A stretch of 10,242 bases of DNA from Bacteroidota bacterium. GTDB taxonomy: Bacteria; Bacteroidota; Bacteroidia; Flavobacteriales; Weeksellaceae. The stretch covers positions 1-10,242 of the forward strand of contig JAEZWE010000103.1 in assembly GCA_023420435.1 (NCBI GenBank), in the 5' to 3' direction. This document shows positions 1 through 6,985 of the stretch, piece by piece. Made by a program: the position numbers and the translations under genes. The notes beneath the pieces are model-generated. The model saw nothing but the letters and a program-made list of their open reading frames with translations, was not told the DNA's origin and searched no databases. Numbering within the stretch: position 1 is the first letter of the stretch; every line of letters begins with the position of its first letter.

Positions 1-330
1 CCATAATACAGCATGAATTATGCTTCCGTCTTCACTTTTCATTAATATCTCAATTTTCGAAATTCGATCAGTTATTTCGATGGTTTTACTTGTGATTTTT
101 ACTTTTTTATTTGCTCGAACTTCTTTCAAATAGGCAATTTCATTCTGAAGTGCAATCCAAGTACAACCGGTTTCTTTGATATAATCTTCGTAAGTAAATC
201 CATAAAAAGCTTCCACATGATCTTCACGAGCGTTCATCATATACTCGAGATATTTCACATTACTAAGATGACCAATTGGATCGCAATCACTAAAACGGAT
301 TTTTACGATACTCGAAATTTCTTTTTCCAT
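1..330 (-). CDS. Acyl-CoA thioesterase-like protein, 4HBT hot-dog fold (partial, 3' end outside window)
   Basis: Reading the minus strand from the ATG at 330 gives 110 residues with no stop before the window edge, so the C-terminus is missing. Residues 12-30 (RFSDCDPIGHLSNVKYLEYM) match the N-terminal signature of 4-hydroxybenzoyl-CoA thioesterase/YbgC-type hot-dog proteins. Asp17 is in the position of the catalytic aspartate of that family, followed by the GH and N-x-x-Y pattern on the long helix. Members hydrolyse acyl-CoA or aryl-CoA thioesters in the cytoplasm, usually as dimers or tetramers. The substrate cannot be read from sequence. No signal peptide is seen. The gene lies just after the terminator of the bamA-skp operon and is probably a separate transcription unit; a TAnnTTTG-like box sits only 4 nt upstream of the ATG. 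The family call is fairly sure, the substrate unknown. Confidence 0.82.
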   Translation of the reverse strand, partial: MEKEISSIVKIRFSDCDPIGHLSNVKYLEYMMNAREDHVEAFYGFTYEDYIKETGCTWIALQNEIAYLKEVRANKKVKITSKTIEITDRISKIEILMKSEDGSIIHAVLW

Positions 331-334
331 AGTA

Positions 335-342
335 CAAAAATA
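335..342 (-). promoter_or_regulatory. Possible -7 box (TATTTTTG) of the thioesterase gene, inside the terminator T-run
   Basis: TATTTTTG on the minus strand fits the Bacteroidetes -7 consensus TAnnTTTG and ends 4 nt before the thioesterase ATG. No convincing -33 TTTG lies 17-23 nt upstream, because that space is filled by the terminator stem. If used, the transcript would be leaderless or nearly so. The alternative is readthrough from the upstream operon. Confidence 0.25.
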
Positions 343-370
343 AAAAAACCACCCCGAAATGAGATGGTTT
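335..370 (-). terminator. Rho-independent terminator of the DUF6089-uppS-bamA-skp-skp operon
   Basis: On the minus strand, AAACCATCTC (370-361) pairs with GGGGTGGTTT (355-346). This makes a 10-bp stem with two G-U wobbles and a 5-nt loop (360-356). An almost unbroken T-run follows (348-336, one interrupting A). On the plus strand the same arms would form C-A mismatches, so it acts in the minus direction only. It lies 19 nt beyond the stop of the last skp gene. Confidence 0.8.
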
Positions 371-389
371 TATGGTATTTTAATATTAA

Positions 390-890
390 TTAAAGACCTA
401 GTTCTTTTTTTACAAGTGGCGTTGCATCCGGACCATTTTTAATTACAAATGCTGTAGAATTTGCATCCATAATATAATCCCATCCATTTGCTTTTGCAAC
501 TTTGTTTACGGCATCGTAAAATTTCTTTTCGATTGGCGCATAAGCTGCATCTTGTTTGGTGTTGAATTCCTGCATTGCTGCATCTCTTTTTTTCTGAAGA
601 TCTTCACCTAATTTTTGCATCTCTGCACCTCTTGCTTTATTTGTTTCTGCAGTTTGAGACGCTGCTTCTTTTTCATATTTTTCATATAAAGCTTGTGCTG
701 CATCTGCTTGCTTTTTAATTTCAGCTTGTTTAGCATTGGTAAAAGCAGTTAACTGATCGTCCGCTTTTTTCTTTTCCGGCATTGCATTAAGAACCGCAGC
801 TACATCCATGGTTGCGATTTTTTGAGCTTTTGCAACTCCTACAGCTAAAAACATCATTACTGCTGCAAATAATACACTTAATTTTTTCAT
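390..890 (-). CDS. skp: Skp/OmpH family periplasmic chaperone, second copy
   Basis: This 166-residue protein belongs to the OmpH/Skp family, trimeric periplasmic chaperones that hold unfolded outer-membrane proteins on the way to the BAM machine. Residues 1-22 are a signal peptide (MKK, a hydrophobic core, then AKA before Gln23), with the mature chain starting QKIATMD, the usual OmpH beta-strand start. Residues about 38-125 are rich in Ala, Lys, Gln and Glu and should form the long helical tentacles. The C-terminal part (KANGWDYIMDANSTAFVIKN) restores the small beta core. The gene is the last of the operon, 63 nt after the first skp copy and just before a strong terminator. It is much richer in alanine and lysine than its neighbour, so the two are old, diverged paralogues rather than a recent duplication. 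Confidence 0.9.
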   Translation of the reverse strand: MKKLSVLFAAVMMFLAVGVAKAQKIATMDVAAVLNAMPEKKKADDQLTAFTNAKQAEIKKQADAAQALYEKYEKEAASQTAETNKARGAEMQKLGEDLQKKRDAAMQEFNTKQDAAYAPIEKKFYDAVNKVAKANGWDYIMDANSTAFVIKNGPDATPLVKKELGL

Positions 891-953
891 AATTGAGGTT
901 AAATATTAATTTATACTTGTTTTAGATAAAATTTTTTGATTTTGGTTAAATTT

Positions 954-1487
954 TTATTTTTTCTTTTCTAAAGTTCCTTTCAAAAGATAATCCAATACTT
1001 TATCAGTGTAATCGTATCTTTTTTGAAGAAAAATAACACTAACGTTGTTGCTTTTATCAAACACTATGCCCAATCCATTTTTTTCGGACATGGTTTTGAT
1101 AGCGTTCCAAATTTGATCCTGGAATGGTTGCGTAAGATTGGCTCTTAGTTTGGCAATTTCACCATTGGTTCCAAATCGCAGGCTTAAAGTGGTTTTAATA
1201 TTTTGATCCAAATCGCGAACTTCTTTTTCGCGCTGTTTCAACTGATCTCCAACTAAAAGCACTTTTTCACTTTCAAAAGCGGATTTTTTTCTTTCGTAAT
1301 CCGACTGTAAATTCTGTATTTCCGTTTGCCAAGTTGCGATTTGTGTGTTAAGACGGTTTTCTGCGTCTTTATATTGCGGCAATTTTTCCAAAATGTAATT
1401 GGTATCTACAACCCCAATTTTTTGTGCATTGGCAAAAAAAGCAACAAACAACAATTGGATTACCAATAAAAATTTTAAATTTTTCAT
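954..1487 (-). CDS. skp: Skp/OmpH family periplasmic chaperone, first copy
   Basis: This 177-residue OmpH/Skp family protein has a signal peptide at residues 1-21 (MKNLKFLLV core, cleavage likely after FANA before Gln22). The mature start, QKIGVVDTNYILEKLPQY, is the classic family opening (Ile-Gly-x-Val-Asp and a Leu-Pro pair). Residues about 40-110 are a charged helical coiled coil with the pattern EIQNLQSDYERKKSAFE. The C-terminal core includes GLGIVFDKSNNVSVIF. A lysine-rich end (GTLEKKK) follows a short extra segment, RYDYTDKVLDYLL, often seen in flavobacterial copies. It starts only 4 nt after the bamA stop (TAA, AAAA, ATG), so it is translated from the same message and may be coupled to bamA. 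Expected role: delivery of unfolded outer-membrane proteins to BamA. Confidence 0.92.
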   Translation of the reverse strand: MKNLKFLLVIQLLFVAFFANAQKIGVVDTNYILEKLPQYKDAENRLNTQIATWQTEIQNLQSDYERKKSAFESEKVLLVGDQLKQREKEVRDLDQNIKTTLSLRFGTNGEIAKLRANLTQPFQDQIWNAIKTMSEKNGLGIVFDKSNNVSVIFLQKRYDYTDKVLDYLLKGTLEKKK

Positions 1488-1491
1488 TTTT

Positions 1492-4026
1492 TTACAAAGA
1501 TTGGTTCATTAAGAAATGGGTTTTCCATCCCGATGGTTCATTGTTGTACAATGGTTTATCAAAACCATACGCAAAGTCGAAACCAATTAAACCAAATGCG
1601 CCCATATAAACCCTCACTCCAATTCCGGCAGATCTTTTTAACTGGAATGGATTGTATTGTCCCCAAGAGTTCCAAACATTTCCACCTTCCAAAAAGGTAA
1701 GTCCATAAATTTTTGCAGTTTGATTTAAAGAAATCGGGTATCTTAATTCTAACGAAAAACGATTGTAAATAGTACCTCCACCTAAGGGTGTAACATCTTC
1801 AGTAGTTCCTCCGTACGAACTTGCGTTTTCGTAACCTCTTAAAGGAATTAATTCACGTCCATCATATCTTCCACCAAAAAGTCCAACTCCACCAACATAA
1901 TATCTTTCAAAAGGAGGTGCTCCAAGTTCTTTATTATACCCATCCATAAATCCCATTTCAGCAGTACTTCTAAGAACTAATTTTCCAATAATTTCATTGT
2001 AAGCATCAGCTTTCATTTTTATTTTATAGAATTCCATCAACTTGTATTTTTCAACAGGCGTCATGGTGGAATAATCTTTCTTGCTAAATAAAGAGTAAGG
2101 CGGTGTTAATTTCGCTGTTAACTCGATATTAGAACCACTGGTTGGGAAGATTGGATCCACGCCAGCTGAATTTCGGCTTAAACCAAGGTTAATACTGAAG
2201 TTTTGAGCACTTCCATAATATTCAGTAGAATCTCCAAACTGGAAAGGATAATTTTTGAAATTATAGCTTTGATATTGTAAACCGGTATACATGGAGAAAT
2301 AATCATCTGGCCATTTTAAAAGTCGGTTTAAACCTGCACTTGCAGAGAAAATATTTAATTTTTGAGAATCTCCGTAAGTGTCGCTATACTTCACCAAGGA
2401 TTGGTTTACACTTACAGAAAGTGCAGTTGGTTTTGTACCAAACAACCATGGCTCAACAAATGAAATCCCATAATTCTGAAAATACTGTCCAGCTTGCGCT
2501 TGAATGGAAAGCGTTTGTCCATCTCCTTGAGGAACCGGTTTGAAATCTTTAAATTTCAAAAAGTTTCTTAATGAGAAGTTATTGAAAGTCAGCCCTAAAG
2601 TTCCGATAAAGGAATTTCCTCCATATCCTGCCTGTAATTGAACTTGCGAAGAACCTTTTTCTACTAAACTCCAATGGATATCAACGGTGTTATCCTGTGG
2701 ATTTGGCTGTATTTCCTGTCCAACCTGTTGTGGATCGAAAAATTGCATTCCTGCCAAATCAAAATAGGTTCTTTTGATGTCGGATTTTGCAAAAAGATTT
2801 CCTGGCTTTGTTCTTAGAGATCTTAGTACAACGTGGTCATGCGTAGTGGTATTTCCACTCCATGTTACTTTGTTCCAGCTTGCTTTTTCACCTTCGGAAA
2901 TTCTTATTTCTAAATTGATGGAATCTCCGTTTACCGATTTTTCCACCGGTGTTACATTTGAAAACAGATAACCATTATTAAGATAAATAGATCTAATATC
3001 GGAATCATCTTCTTTACCTCCATCTTCACCAACTTTTTTGTTGAATCCTACTGCATCGTAAATATCTCCTTTTTTATAGCCTAATCTTCTTTCAAGATAT
3101 TCTGTTGGAAAGGCAGTATTTCCGGTAAAGGTAATATCGCCGATGTAATATTTCTTTCCTTCACTTAGTTTTACTTCGATTTCGTAGTTGTTATTTTTGT
3201 TTCTCCAAACTGAATCTGAAACGATGGTTGCATCTCTGTAACCTTGGGAATTGTAATAATCAATCAAATTTTGTTTGTCTTTTTCATATTTATCTTTGAT
3301 AAATTTTGAAGGCTTGAAAATGGCTTTAAGGCCAAATCTTTTCTGCTTGGTTTCTTTAAAACCTTTATTACGAAGTTTTTTATCAGAAATATCTGTATTT
3401 CCTTCAAACTCGATACGGTCAATTTTTATTCTCTTTCCTTTATCCACTTCAATAGTCCAGTCCACCAAATTAGGATCAGAAGCATTTACTTTATCTTTTA
3501 TAGTAACTTTAGCGTCAGCAAATCCTTTTTTTACATATTCCTGAGGAATGTTGGTTTTAATAGTAGAAACTAAATTTTGAGTGATTTTTGTCCCGGGTTT
3601 CAGATTATTGTCTTTAGCAAGTTTCTCATTTTTGCTTTTTCCAATTCCTTTTCCGGTGAAAGTTACTTCTCCTAGTTCTTTAAGATCTTCTAAACGGAAT
3701 TTTAAGATGACGTTTTCACCTTGAATGTCCTGAACATACACTTCAACTTCTGAAAACGAATTGGTTTCCCAAAGTTTCTTGATGGCATTACTAATTTTCT
3801 GTCCCGGAATATCTACGGTTTCACCCTTCACTAAACCAGTAAATCTCAAAATTTGTGTTGCGGAATATTTTTTTACTCCATCCACCACAATATCTTTCAG
3901 AATATAGGATCCTTGTTGGCTTTCTGCATAAACAGGATTGGTATCCTGATTTCCCTGTGGTGTTACCTGACCATAAAAATGTGCCGAAGCAACGAACATA
4001 ATAATGGGAATGAATCTTAACTTCAT
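1492..4026 (-). CDS. bamA: BamA, outer membrane protein assembly factor (Omp85 family)
   Basis: This 844-residue protein is BamA, the Omp85 core of the BAM complex that folds and inserts beta-barrel proteins into the outer membrane. Residues 1-19 form a signal peptide (MKLRFIPIIMFVASAHFYG). A short Gln/Asn-rich linker follows. Five POTRA domains can be placed at about 41-113, 117-196, 199-289, 292-378 and 382-456, each with the beta-alpha-alpha-beta pattern and G-N-T turns (for example EFEGNTDIS and TFTGNTAFP). The 16-strand barrel occupies about 457-844. PLRGYE at 728-733 matches the conserved loop-6 (V/I)RG(F/Y) motif. POTRA4 has the acidic KEDDSDIRSIYLNNGYLF stretch usual in Bacteroidota. 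The last strand ends WKTHFLMNQSL, with leucine in place of the usual terminal aromatic. The ATG at 4026 is preceded by an A-rich leader, 27 nt after the uppS stop. Function is certain, fine details of domain edges approximate. Confidence 0.97.
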   Translation of the reverse strand: MKLRFIPIIMFVASAHFYGQVTPQGNQDTNPVYAESQQGSYILKDIVVDGVKKYSATQILRFTGLVKGETVDIPGQKISNAIKKLWETNSFSEVEVYVQDIQGENVILKFRLEDLKELGEVTFTGKGIGKSKNEKLAKDNNLKPGTKITQNLVSTIKTNIPQEYVKKGFADAKVTIKDKVNASDPNLVDWTIEVDKGKRIKIDRIEFEGNTDISDKKLRNKGFKETKQKRFGLKAIFKPSKFIKDKYEKDKQNLIDYYNSQGYRDATIVSDSVWRNKNNNYEIEVKLSEGKKYYIGDITFTGNTAFPTEYLERRLGYKKGDIYDAVGFNKKVGEDGGKEDDSDIRSIYLNNGYLFSNVTPVEKSVNGDSINLEIRISEGEKASWNKVTWSGNTTTHDHVVLRSLRTKPGNLFAKSDIKRTYFDLAGMQFFDPQQVGQEIQPNPQDNTVDIHWSLVEKGSSQVQLQAGYGGNSFIGTLGLTFNNFSLRNFLKFKDFKPVPQGDGQTLSIQAQAGQYFQNYGISFVEPWLFGTKPTALSVSVNQSLVKYSDTYGDSQKLNIFSASAGLNRLLKWPDDYFSMYTGLQYQSYNFKNYPFQFGDSTEYYGSAQNFSINLGLSRNSAGVDPIFPTSGSNIELTAKLTPPYSLFSKKDYSTMTPVEKYKLMEFYKIKMKADAYNEIIGKLVLRSTAEMGFMDGYNKELGAPPFERYYVGGVGLFGGRYDGRELIPLRGYENASSYGGTTEDVTPLGGGTIYNRFSLELRYPISLNQTAKIYGLTFLEGGNVWNSWGQYNPFQLKRSAGIGVRVYMGAFGLIGFDFAYGFDKPLYNNEPSGWKTHFLMNQSL

Positions 4027-4053
4027 TGTATATTTTTACTACTTTTTCTTTTT

Positions 4054-4800
4054 TTATTTTGAAATCTGCTCACTTGTTTTGCCGTATCTTCTTTCTTTAT
4101 TCTGATAATCCAGAATACATTGAAAGAAGTGATTTTCAGAAAAATCCGGCCACAAAACATCTAAAAACTGCATTTCTGCATACGCAATTTGCCACAAAAG
4201 GAAATTGCTAACTCTCATTTCGCCACTCGTGCGAATCAAAAGATCTACATTGGGAATATTTTTAGTGTATAAATGATTTTCAAAAAGTTGTTCATCTATA
4301 GCCTCTACTTCAATTTCTCCTTTTTTTACTTTTGAACTAATTTCTTTTACTGCATTCAAAATTTCATTGTGAGAACCATAACTTAACGCTAAGACAAGGT
4401 TAAGTTTTGTATTTTTAGAAGTGAGTTCTACTATATTGAATAATATTTCTTTTACTAAATCCGGCAATTTGTTGATGTCTCCTATGACATGCAATTTTAA
4501 ACCTTTTCGATGCATTTCTTCTACCTCAGCCAATAAAGACTCTGCAAGTAAATTCATTAATGAATCTACTTCATCATCAGGTCTTCCCCAATTTTCAGAA
4601 GAAAAGGTATATAAAGTAAGAAATTTGATGTTGATTGAATCTGCCGCATTAATTGCATTTCTAACAGATTCTACGGCTATTTTGTGTCCAAAAGTTCTTT
4701 TTTCGCCTCTGGATTTCGCCCATCTTCCGTTACCATCCATAATAATGGCAACATGTTTCGGTAAATTGTTCGGATTTATTTGTTCTTTTATCAACGACAT
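4054..4800 (-). CDS. uppS: Isoprenyl transferase / undecaprenyl diphosphate synthase (cis-prenyltransferase)
   Basis: UppS condenses isopentenyl diphosphate onto farnesyl diphosphate in cis to make the C55 carrier lipid for peptidoglycan and surface glycans, at the cytoplasmic face of the membrane. The chosen ATG at 4800 gives 248 residues, the usual length. HVAIIMDGNGRWAKSRG (16-32) carries the catalytic Asp22 and the diphosphate-binding Gly-Asn-Gly-Arg. LTLYTFSSENWGRP (61-74) is the second family block. LIRTSGEMRVSNFLLWQ (188-204) holds the two arginines that bind isopentenyl diphosphate, and AYAEMQF (206-212) supplies the Mg-binding Glu209. NKERRYG near the end is also conserved. The frame opens 30 nt earlier (4830), but that start would overlap the DUF6089 gene; ATG 4800 leaves a single base after its TAA, which suggests translational coupling. 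Methionine at 195 replaces the more common Gln/His of this motif, a mild change. Confidence 0.96.
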   Translation of the reverse strand: MSLIKEQINPNNLPKHVAIIMDGNGRWAKSRGEKRTFGHKIAVESVRNAINAADSINIKFLTLYTFSSENWGRPDDEVDSLMNLLAESLLAEVEEMHRKGLKLHVIGDINKLPDLVKEILFNIVELTSKNTKLNLVLALSYGSHNEILNAVKEISSKVKKGEIEVEAIDEQLFENHLYTKNIPNVDLLIRTSGEMRVSNFLLWQIAYAEMQFLDVLWPDFSENHFFQCILDYQNKERRYGKTSEQISK

Positions 4801-4801
4801 G

Positions 4802-5698
4802 TTAGTCACAATAACAAGGAGGTCTTCCAAAAGAATAGGTAAGTGCTAATGTAACACTGTTCACCCAATCACTTGAATTTAGATCTCCAACTTTTCGGCT
4901 GTTAATAAATGCTTTTTCTCTTTCTTTAGCCACAAGAAAATAAACACCGTTCTGTAGAAGAGAACTATTGGTATTTGGTGCTAAAATATCTGCATTGTAA
5001 GTTGCTTTTACATCTTTTTCATTAATAGTACTGTAATCTACTTGATCTGAAAGTACAGGACGCAACATTACTTCTCCAGAAATTGCCCAATTATAATTAA
5101 ATTTATATTTAAGACCTACCCCAAAAGGAATATAGGCCGCTACTTTTTTTCCACTTTCATAGGTGATGTTGGATACAAAATCCAGTTCATTGGTTGGTGC
5201 TAAAGCAACACCATTAGCGTCTCTATTAAAATCATGGCTTATTCTTGCCTGGCTAACATCATGCATCATAGCTCCAACTCCTGCAAAAATGTATGGACTT
5301 ACCATTCCTCTTTCTTGTTCGTTATTTACAGGAAAAAAATTGTATTCAAAAATAGCATCTGCTTCTAATAAAGTGTTAGTCCCCCACAATCCTCTATTTC
5401 TTCTGTATTCTTCTTTTGCGTAAGCATCATGAAATTGAATGTGGTTATACCCTAAATCAAATCTTAACGTTTGATGTGGATTAAAGTTCATTCTGTACAT
5501 AACTCCTCCATAAAAAGGCACCCCATAATCCAAACCTCCTGTTATCATCATGGGTCTTTGCAAAAGATAGTTTGTTCTACCAATGTCTCCTACCAAATTG
5601 GTTGTTCCCAAACGAATTCCTAGCTCATGTCTTTGTGCGTTTAAACCTGAAACTGAGAAAACAGCCACAAGCAAGCCTAGTAATAAATTTTTATTCAT
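4802..5698 (-). CDS. DUF6089 family outer-membrane beta-barrel protein
   Basis: This 298-residue protein has a signal peptide at residues 1-21 (MNKNLLLGLLVAVFSVSGLNA, then Gln). An alternating polar/aromatic beta-strand pattern follows, typical of a small outer-membrane barrel: HELGIRLGTTNLVGDIG (24-40), GGVMYRMNFNPHQTLRFDLGYN (64-85), PYIFAGVGAMMH (135-146), AAYIPFGVGLKYKF (187-200), WAISGEVMLRP (204-214) and VTLALTYSFGRPPCYCD at the end. The C-terminal FGRPPCYC block is the hallmark of the Bacteroidota DUF6089 family; its exact function is unknown to me. It is the first gene of the uppS-bamA-skp operon, with its own promoter upstream and one base between its stop and the uppS ATG. From this context I infer an envelope role, perhaps as an accessory or client of the BAM machinery. 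Family fairly sure, role not. Confidence 0.85.
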   Translation of the reverse strand: MNKNLLLGLLVAVFSVSGLNAQRHELGIRLGTTNLVGDIGRTNYLLQRPMMITGGLDYGVPFYGGVMYRMNFNPHQTLRFDLGYNHIQFHDAYAKEEYRRNRGLWGTNTLLEADAIFEYNFFPVNNEQERGMVSPYIFAGVGAMMHDVSQARISHDFNRDANGVALAPTNELDFVSNITYESGKKVAAYIPFGVGLKYKFNYNWAISGEVMLRPVLSDQVDYSTINEKDVKATYNADILAPNTNSSLLQNGVYFLVAKEREKAFINSRKVGDLNSSDWVNSVTLALTYSFGRPPCYCD

Positions 5699-5739
5699 AG
5701 AAGAGGATGGTTTTGGTTTTATATAAAATCTTAATTCTG

Positions 5740-5769
5740 CAAATATAAAACATTTTTATATTACCGAAA
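5740..5769 (-). promoter_or_regulatory. Promoter of the DUF6089-uppS-bamA-skp-skp operon
   Basis: On the minus strand TATATTTG (5747-5740) matches the Bacteroidetes -7 box TAnnTTTG exactly. TTTC (5769-5766), one base off TTTG, lies 18 nt upstream as a -33 element. The region further upstream (5771-5845) is almost pure A/T. The likely start is near 5733, giving a leader of about 35 nt to the ATG at 5698. No Shine-Dalgarno site is visible in that leader. Confidence 0.6.
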
Positions 5770-5845
5770 TTCTTAATAATTAGTTAAAAATAAACAAAAA
5801 AAACATAAATTAATAAAAGAAACGAAAAAACAATTTTTTTATTCT

Positions 5846-5894
5846 GATTATCAAAATTTTGAAGGAATTTTTTAATTTGAAAATTTTGATAACC
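5846..5894 (-). terminator. Long AT-rich hairpin spanning the stop codon of the ureohydrolase-like gene, possible terminator
   Basis: GATTATCAAAATTTT (5846-5860) and AAAATTTTGATAACC (5880-5894) are inverted repeats giving a 15-bp stem (one G-U on the minus strand). The 19-nt loop contains the stop codon (5872-5874). The T-rich stretch on the minus strand comes about 15 nt later instead of directly after the stem, so termination is plausible but not typical. Confidence 0.4.
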
Positions 5895-6951
5895 TTTGCG
5901 ATAATTTCCCTTTTTTGGCCATTAGATATTCTTCATGTGTACAAGGCAAACAGTAATTTACATCATCTTGGTTTCCAAAATACCAAAGATCTGTAAAAGT
6001 ATCTCTTAAAAAAGCAAATTGGCGATCATCAATAATAACCCAAAAAGTTTCCATATTTTTTTCTTTTGGATGCGAGTTTCTAATGTTTATCCCTTCCATA
6101 AGATACCAAAGCATTTGCGCTAACAGCTGATGATTCAAAATGTTTACTGCTTCAAAATTAAAATTAAAAATTCCTACAGATTTTAAATTTTCGCTTAAGC
6201 CAATTTCTTTCATATAAGCACAAATTTCTCTTCGGTTCAAACCGTTTACCTGCGGATGTATTGAAAAATCTTCACCAAAACTTTCTATCGCATTACAATT
6301 TAGGGTTACCAAATCAGCATTTCTAAAAAAAGGTTCTGTTTTTTTGGTATCTCCCATCATTTCTGCTAAACGAACGACATCAAATTCCACTTGTTTAATC
6401 ATTTTTAAACCCTCTTCATCATTCAAGTGCTTTTGATAGCCTAAAAGATGAAAATTATTAATCGAAAAATTTTTGGTTGAAAAAATCCGGCTTAAATAAT
6501 TTTTTTCATTTATTTCTTCGCCTTCGTTTGCTAAAGAAACTACATTAGAAATTTGAGTATAATTGATGTTTTTATGATGAAAATTGAGCGTCGAAAAAAG
6601 TGAATAAGCAAAATCATTACTTCCACCAATAATTACCGGAATGGTATTTTTATAGTGACAAGTCGATAAAACTTCCTGCAAAACATAATGCGAATCTTCA
6701 ACCGTTTTTCCGGAAACCAAATCGCCCAAATCGCAAATCGGCAATTCAAAATCGAGTTTAGAAAGTTTATAAAAAATTTTTCTGATGGTGGTGAAATCCT
6801 GAATTTCCGCACCCTTTCCAGCTCCACGAAAATCCGAGACAAAAAGTAAAACAATCCCATTTTCAGGAATTTCTTCAGTAATCAAAGAACCAATTTGCCA
6901 TTTTTCGTGTTTAATATTTTGGTGCGGAATGATAAAATCTTCAAAATTCAT
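5872..6951 (-). CDS. Ureohydrolase-fold (arginase/formimidoylglutamase-like) protein with degenerate metal site
   Basis: This 359-residue cytoplasmic protein resembles the flavobacterial family usually annotated as formimidoylglutamase or arginase family protein. VIIGGSNDFAYS (106-117) lines up with the family GGGHDxAYG block, and FFRNADLVTLNCNAIESFGED (208-228) with the block that normally reads S-x-D-x-D. VNGLNRREICAYMKEIG (235-251) and LWYLMEGIN (281-289) support the same fold. The C-terminal extension ends with NYCLPCTHEEYLMAKKGKLSQ, seen in that family. The ligands for the two Mn ions are missing: His is Asn112, the D-A-H-x-D block is replaced by VVSLANEGEE (137-146), and D-x-D is N218-C-N220. 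Hydrolysis of arginine, agmatine or formiminoglutamate is therefore unlikely, and a binding or scaffold role is more probable. It follows topA, with its own likely promoter. Fold likely, function unknown. Confidence 0.75.
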   Translation of the reverse strand: MNFEDFIIPHQNIKHEKWQIGSLITEEIPENGIVLLFVSDFRGAGKGAEIQDFTTIRKIFYKLSKLDFELPICDLGDLVSGKTVEDSHYVLQEVLSTCHYKNTIPVIIGGSNDFAYSLFSTLNFHHKNINYTQISNVVSLANEGEEINEKNYLSRIFSTKNFSINNFHLLGYQKHLNDEEGLKMIKQVEFDVVRLAEMMGDTKKTEPFFRNADLVTLNCNAIESFGEDFSIHPQVNGLNRREICAYMKEIGLSENLKSVGIFNFNFEAVNILNHQLLAQMLWYLMEGINIRNSHPKEKNMETFWVIIDDRQFAFLRDTFTDLWYFGNQDDVNYCLPCTHEEYLMAKKGKLSQRLSKFSN

Positions 6952-6968
6952 GAAAAGTTAATTTTCTG

Positions 6969-6976
6969 CAAACTTA
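6969..6976 (-). promoter_or_regulatory. -7 box (TAAGTTTG) of the ureohydrolase-like gene
   Basis: TAAGTTTG on the minus strand matches TAnnTTTG exactly and ends 17 nt before the ATG at 6951, implying a leader of about 12 nt. The -33 position falls in the T-run of the topA terminator, with no clear TTTG at the right spacing. Confidence 0.45.
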
Positions 6977-6985
6977 TTAAAACTG

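Noticed and set aside
897..951. Direct repeat GGTTAAAT at 897-904 and 944-951 between the two skp genes
   Set aside because: Eight AT-rich bases twice in 55 nt can occur by chance, and no promoter box TAnnTTTG or stable hairpin accompanies them.
4801..4830. Upstream extension of uppS (extra residues MEDLLVIVTN)
   Set aside because: It overlaps the DUF6089 coding end and is not part of the conserved UppS N-terminus; ATG 4800 gives normal length and a 1-nt gap.
4421..4849. Plus-strand open frame of 142 codons opposite uppS
   Set aside because: It is antisense to conserved UppS motifs, has no family resemblance, promoter or plausible composition; a shadow frame.
5771..5845. Small RNA or small gene in the AT-rich spacer upstream of the DUF6089 promoter
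   Set aside because: The stretch is nearly all A/T, with no sizeable open frame, no promoter box in a sensible place and no terminator; it looks like an AT-rich spacer or upstream promoter region.
6633..6860. Minus-strand open frame of 75 codons inside the ureohydrolase-like gene
   Set aside because: It is another frame of the same strand within a longer gene with recognisable family blocks, and its translation shows no domain.
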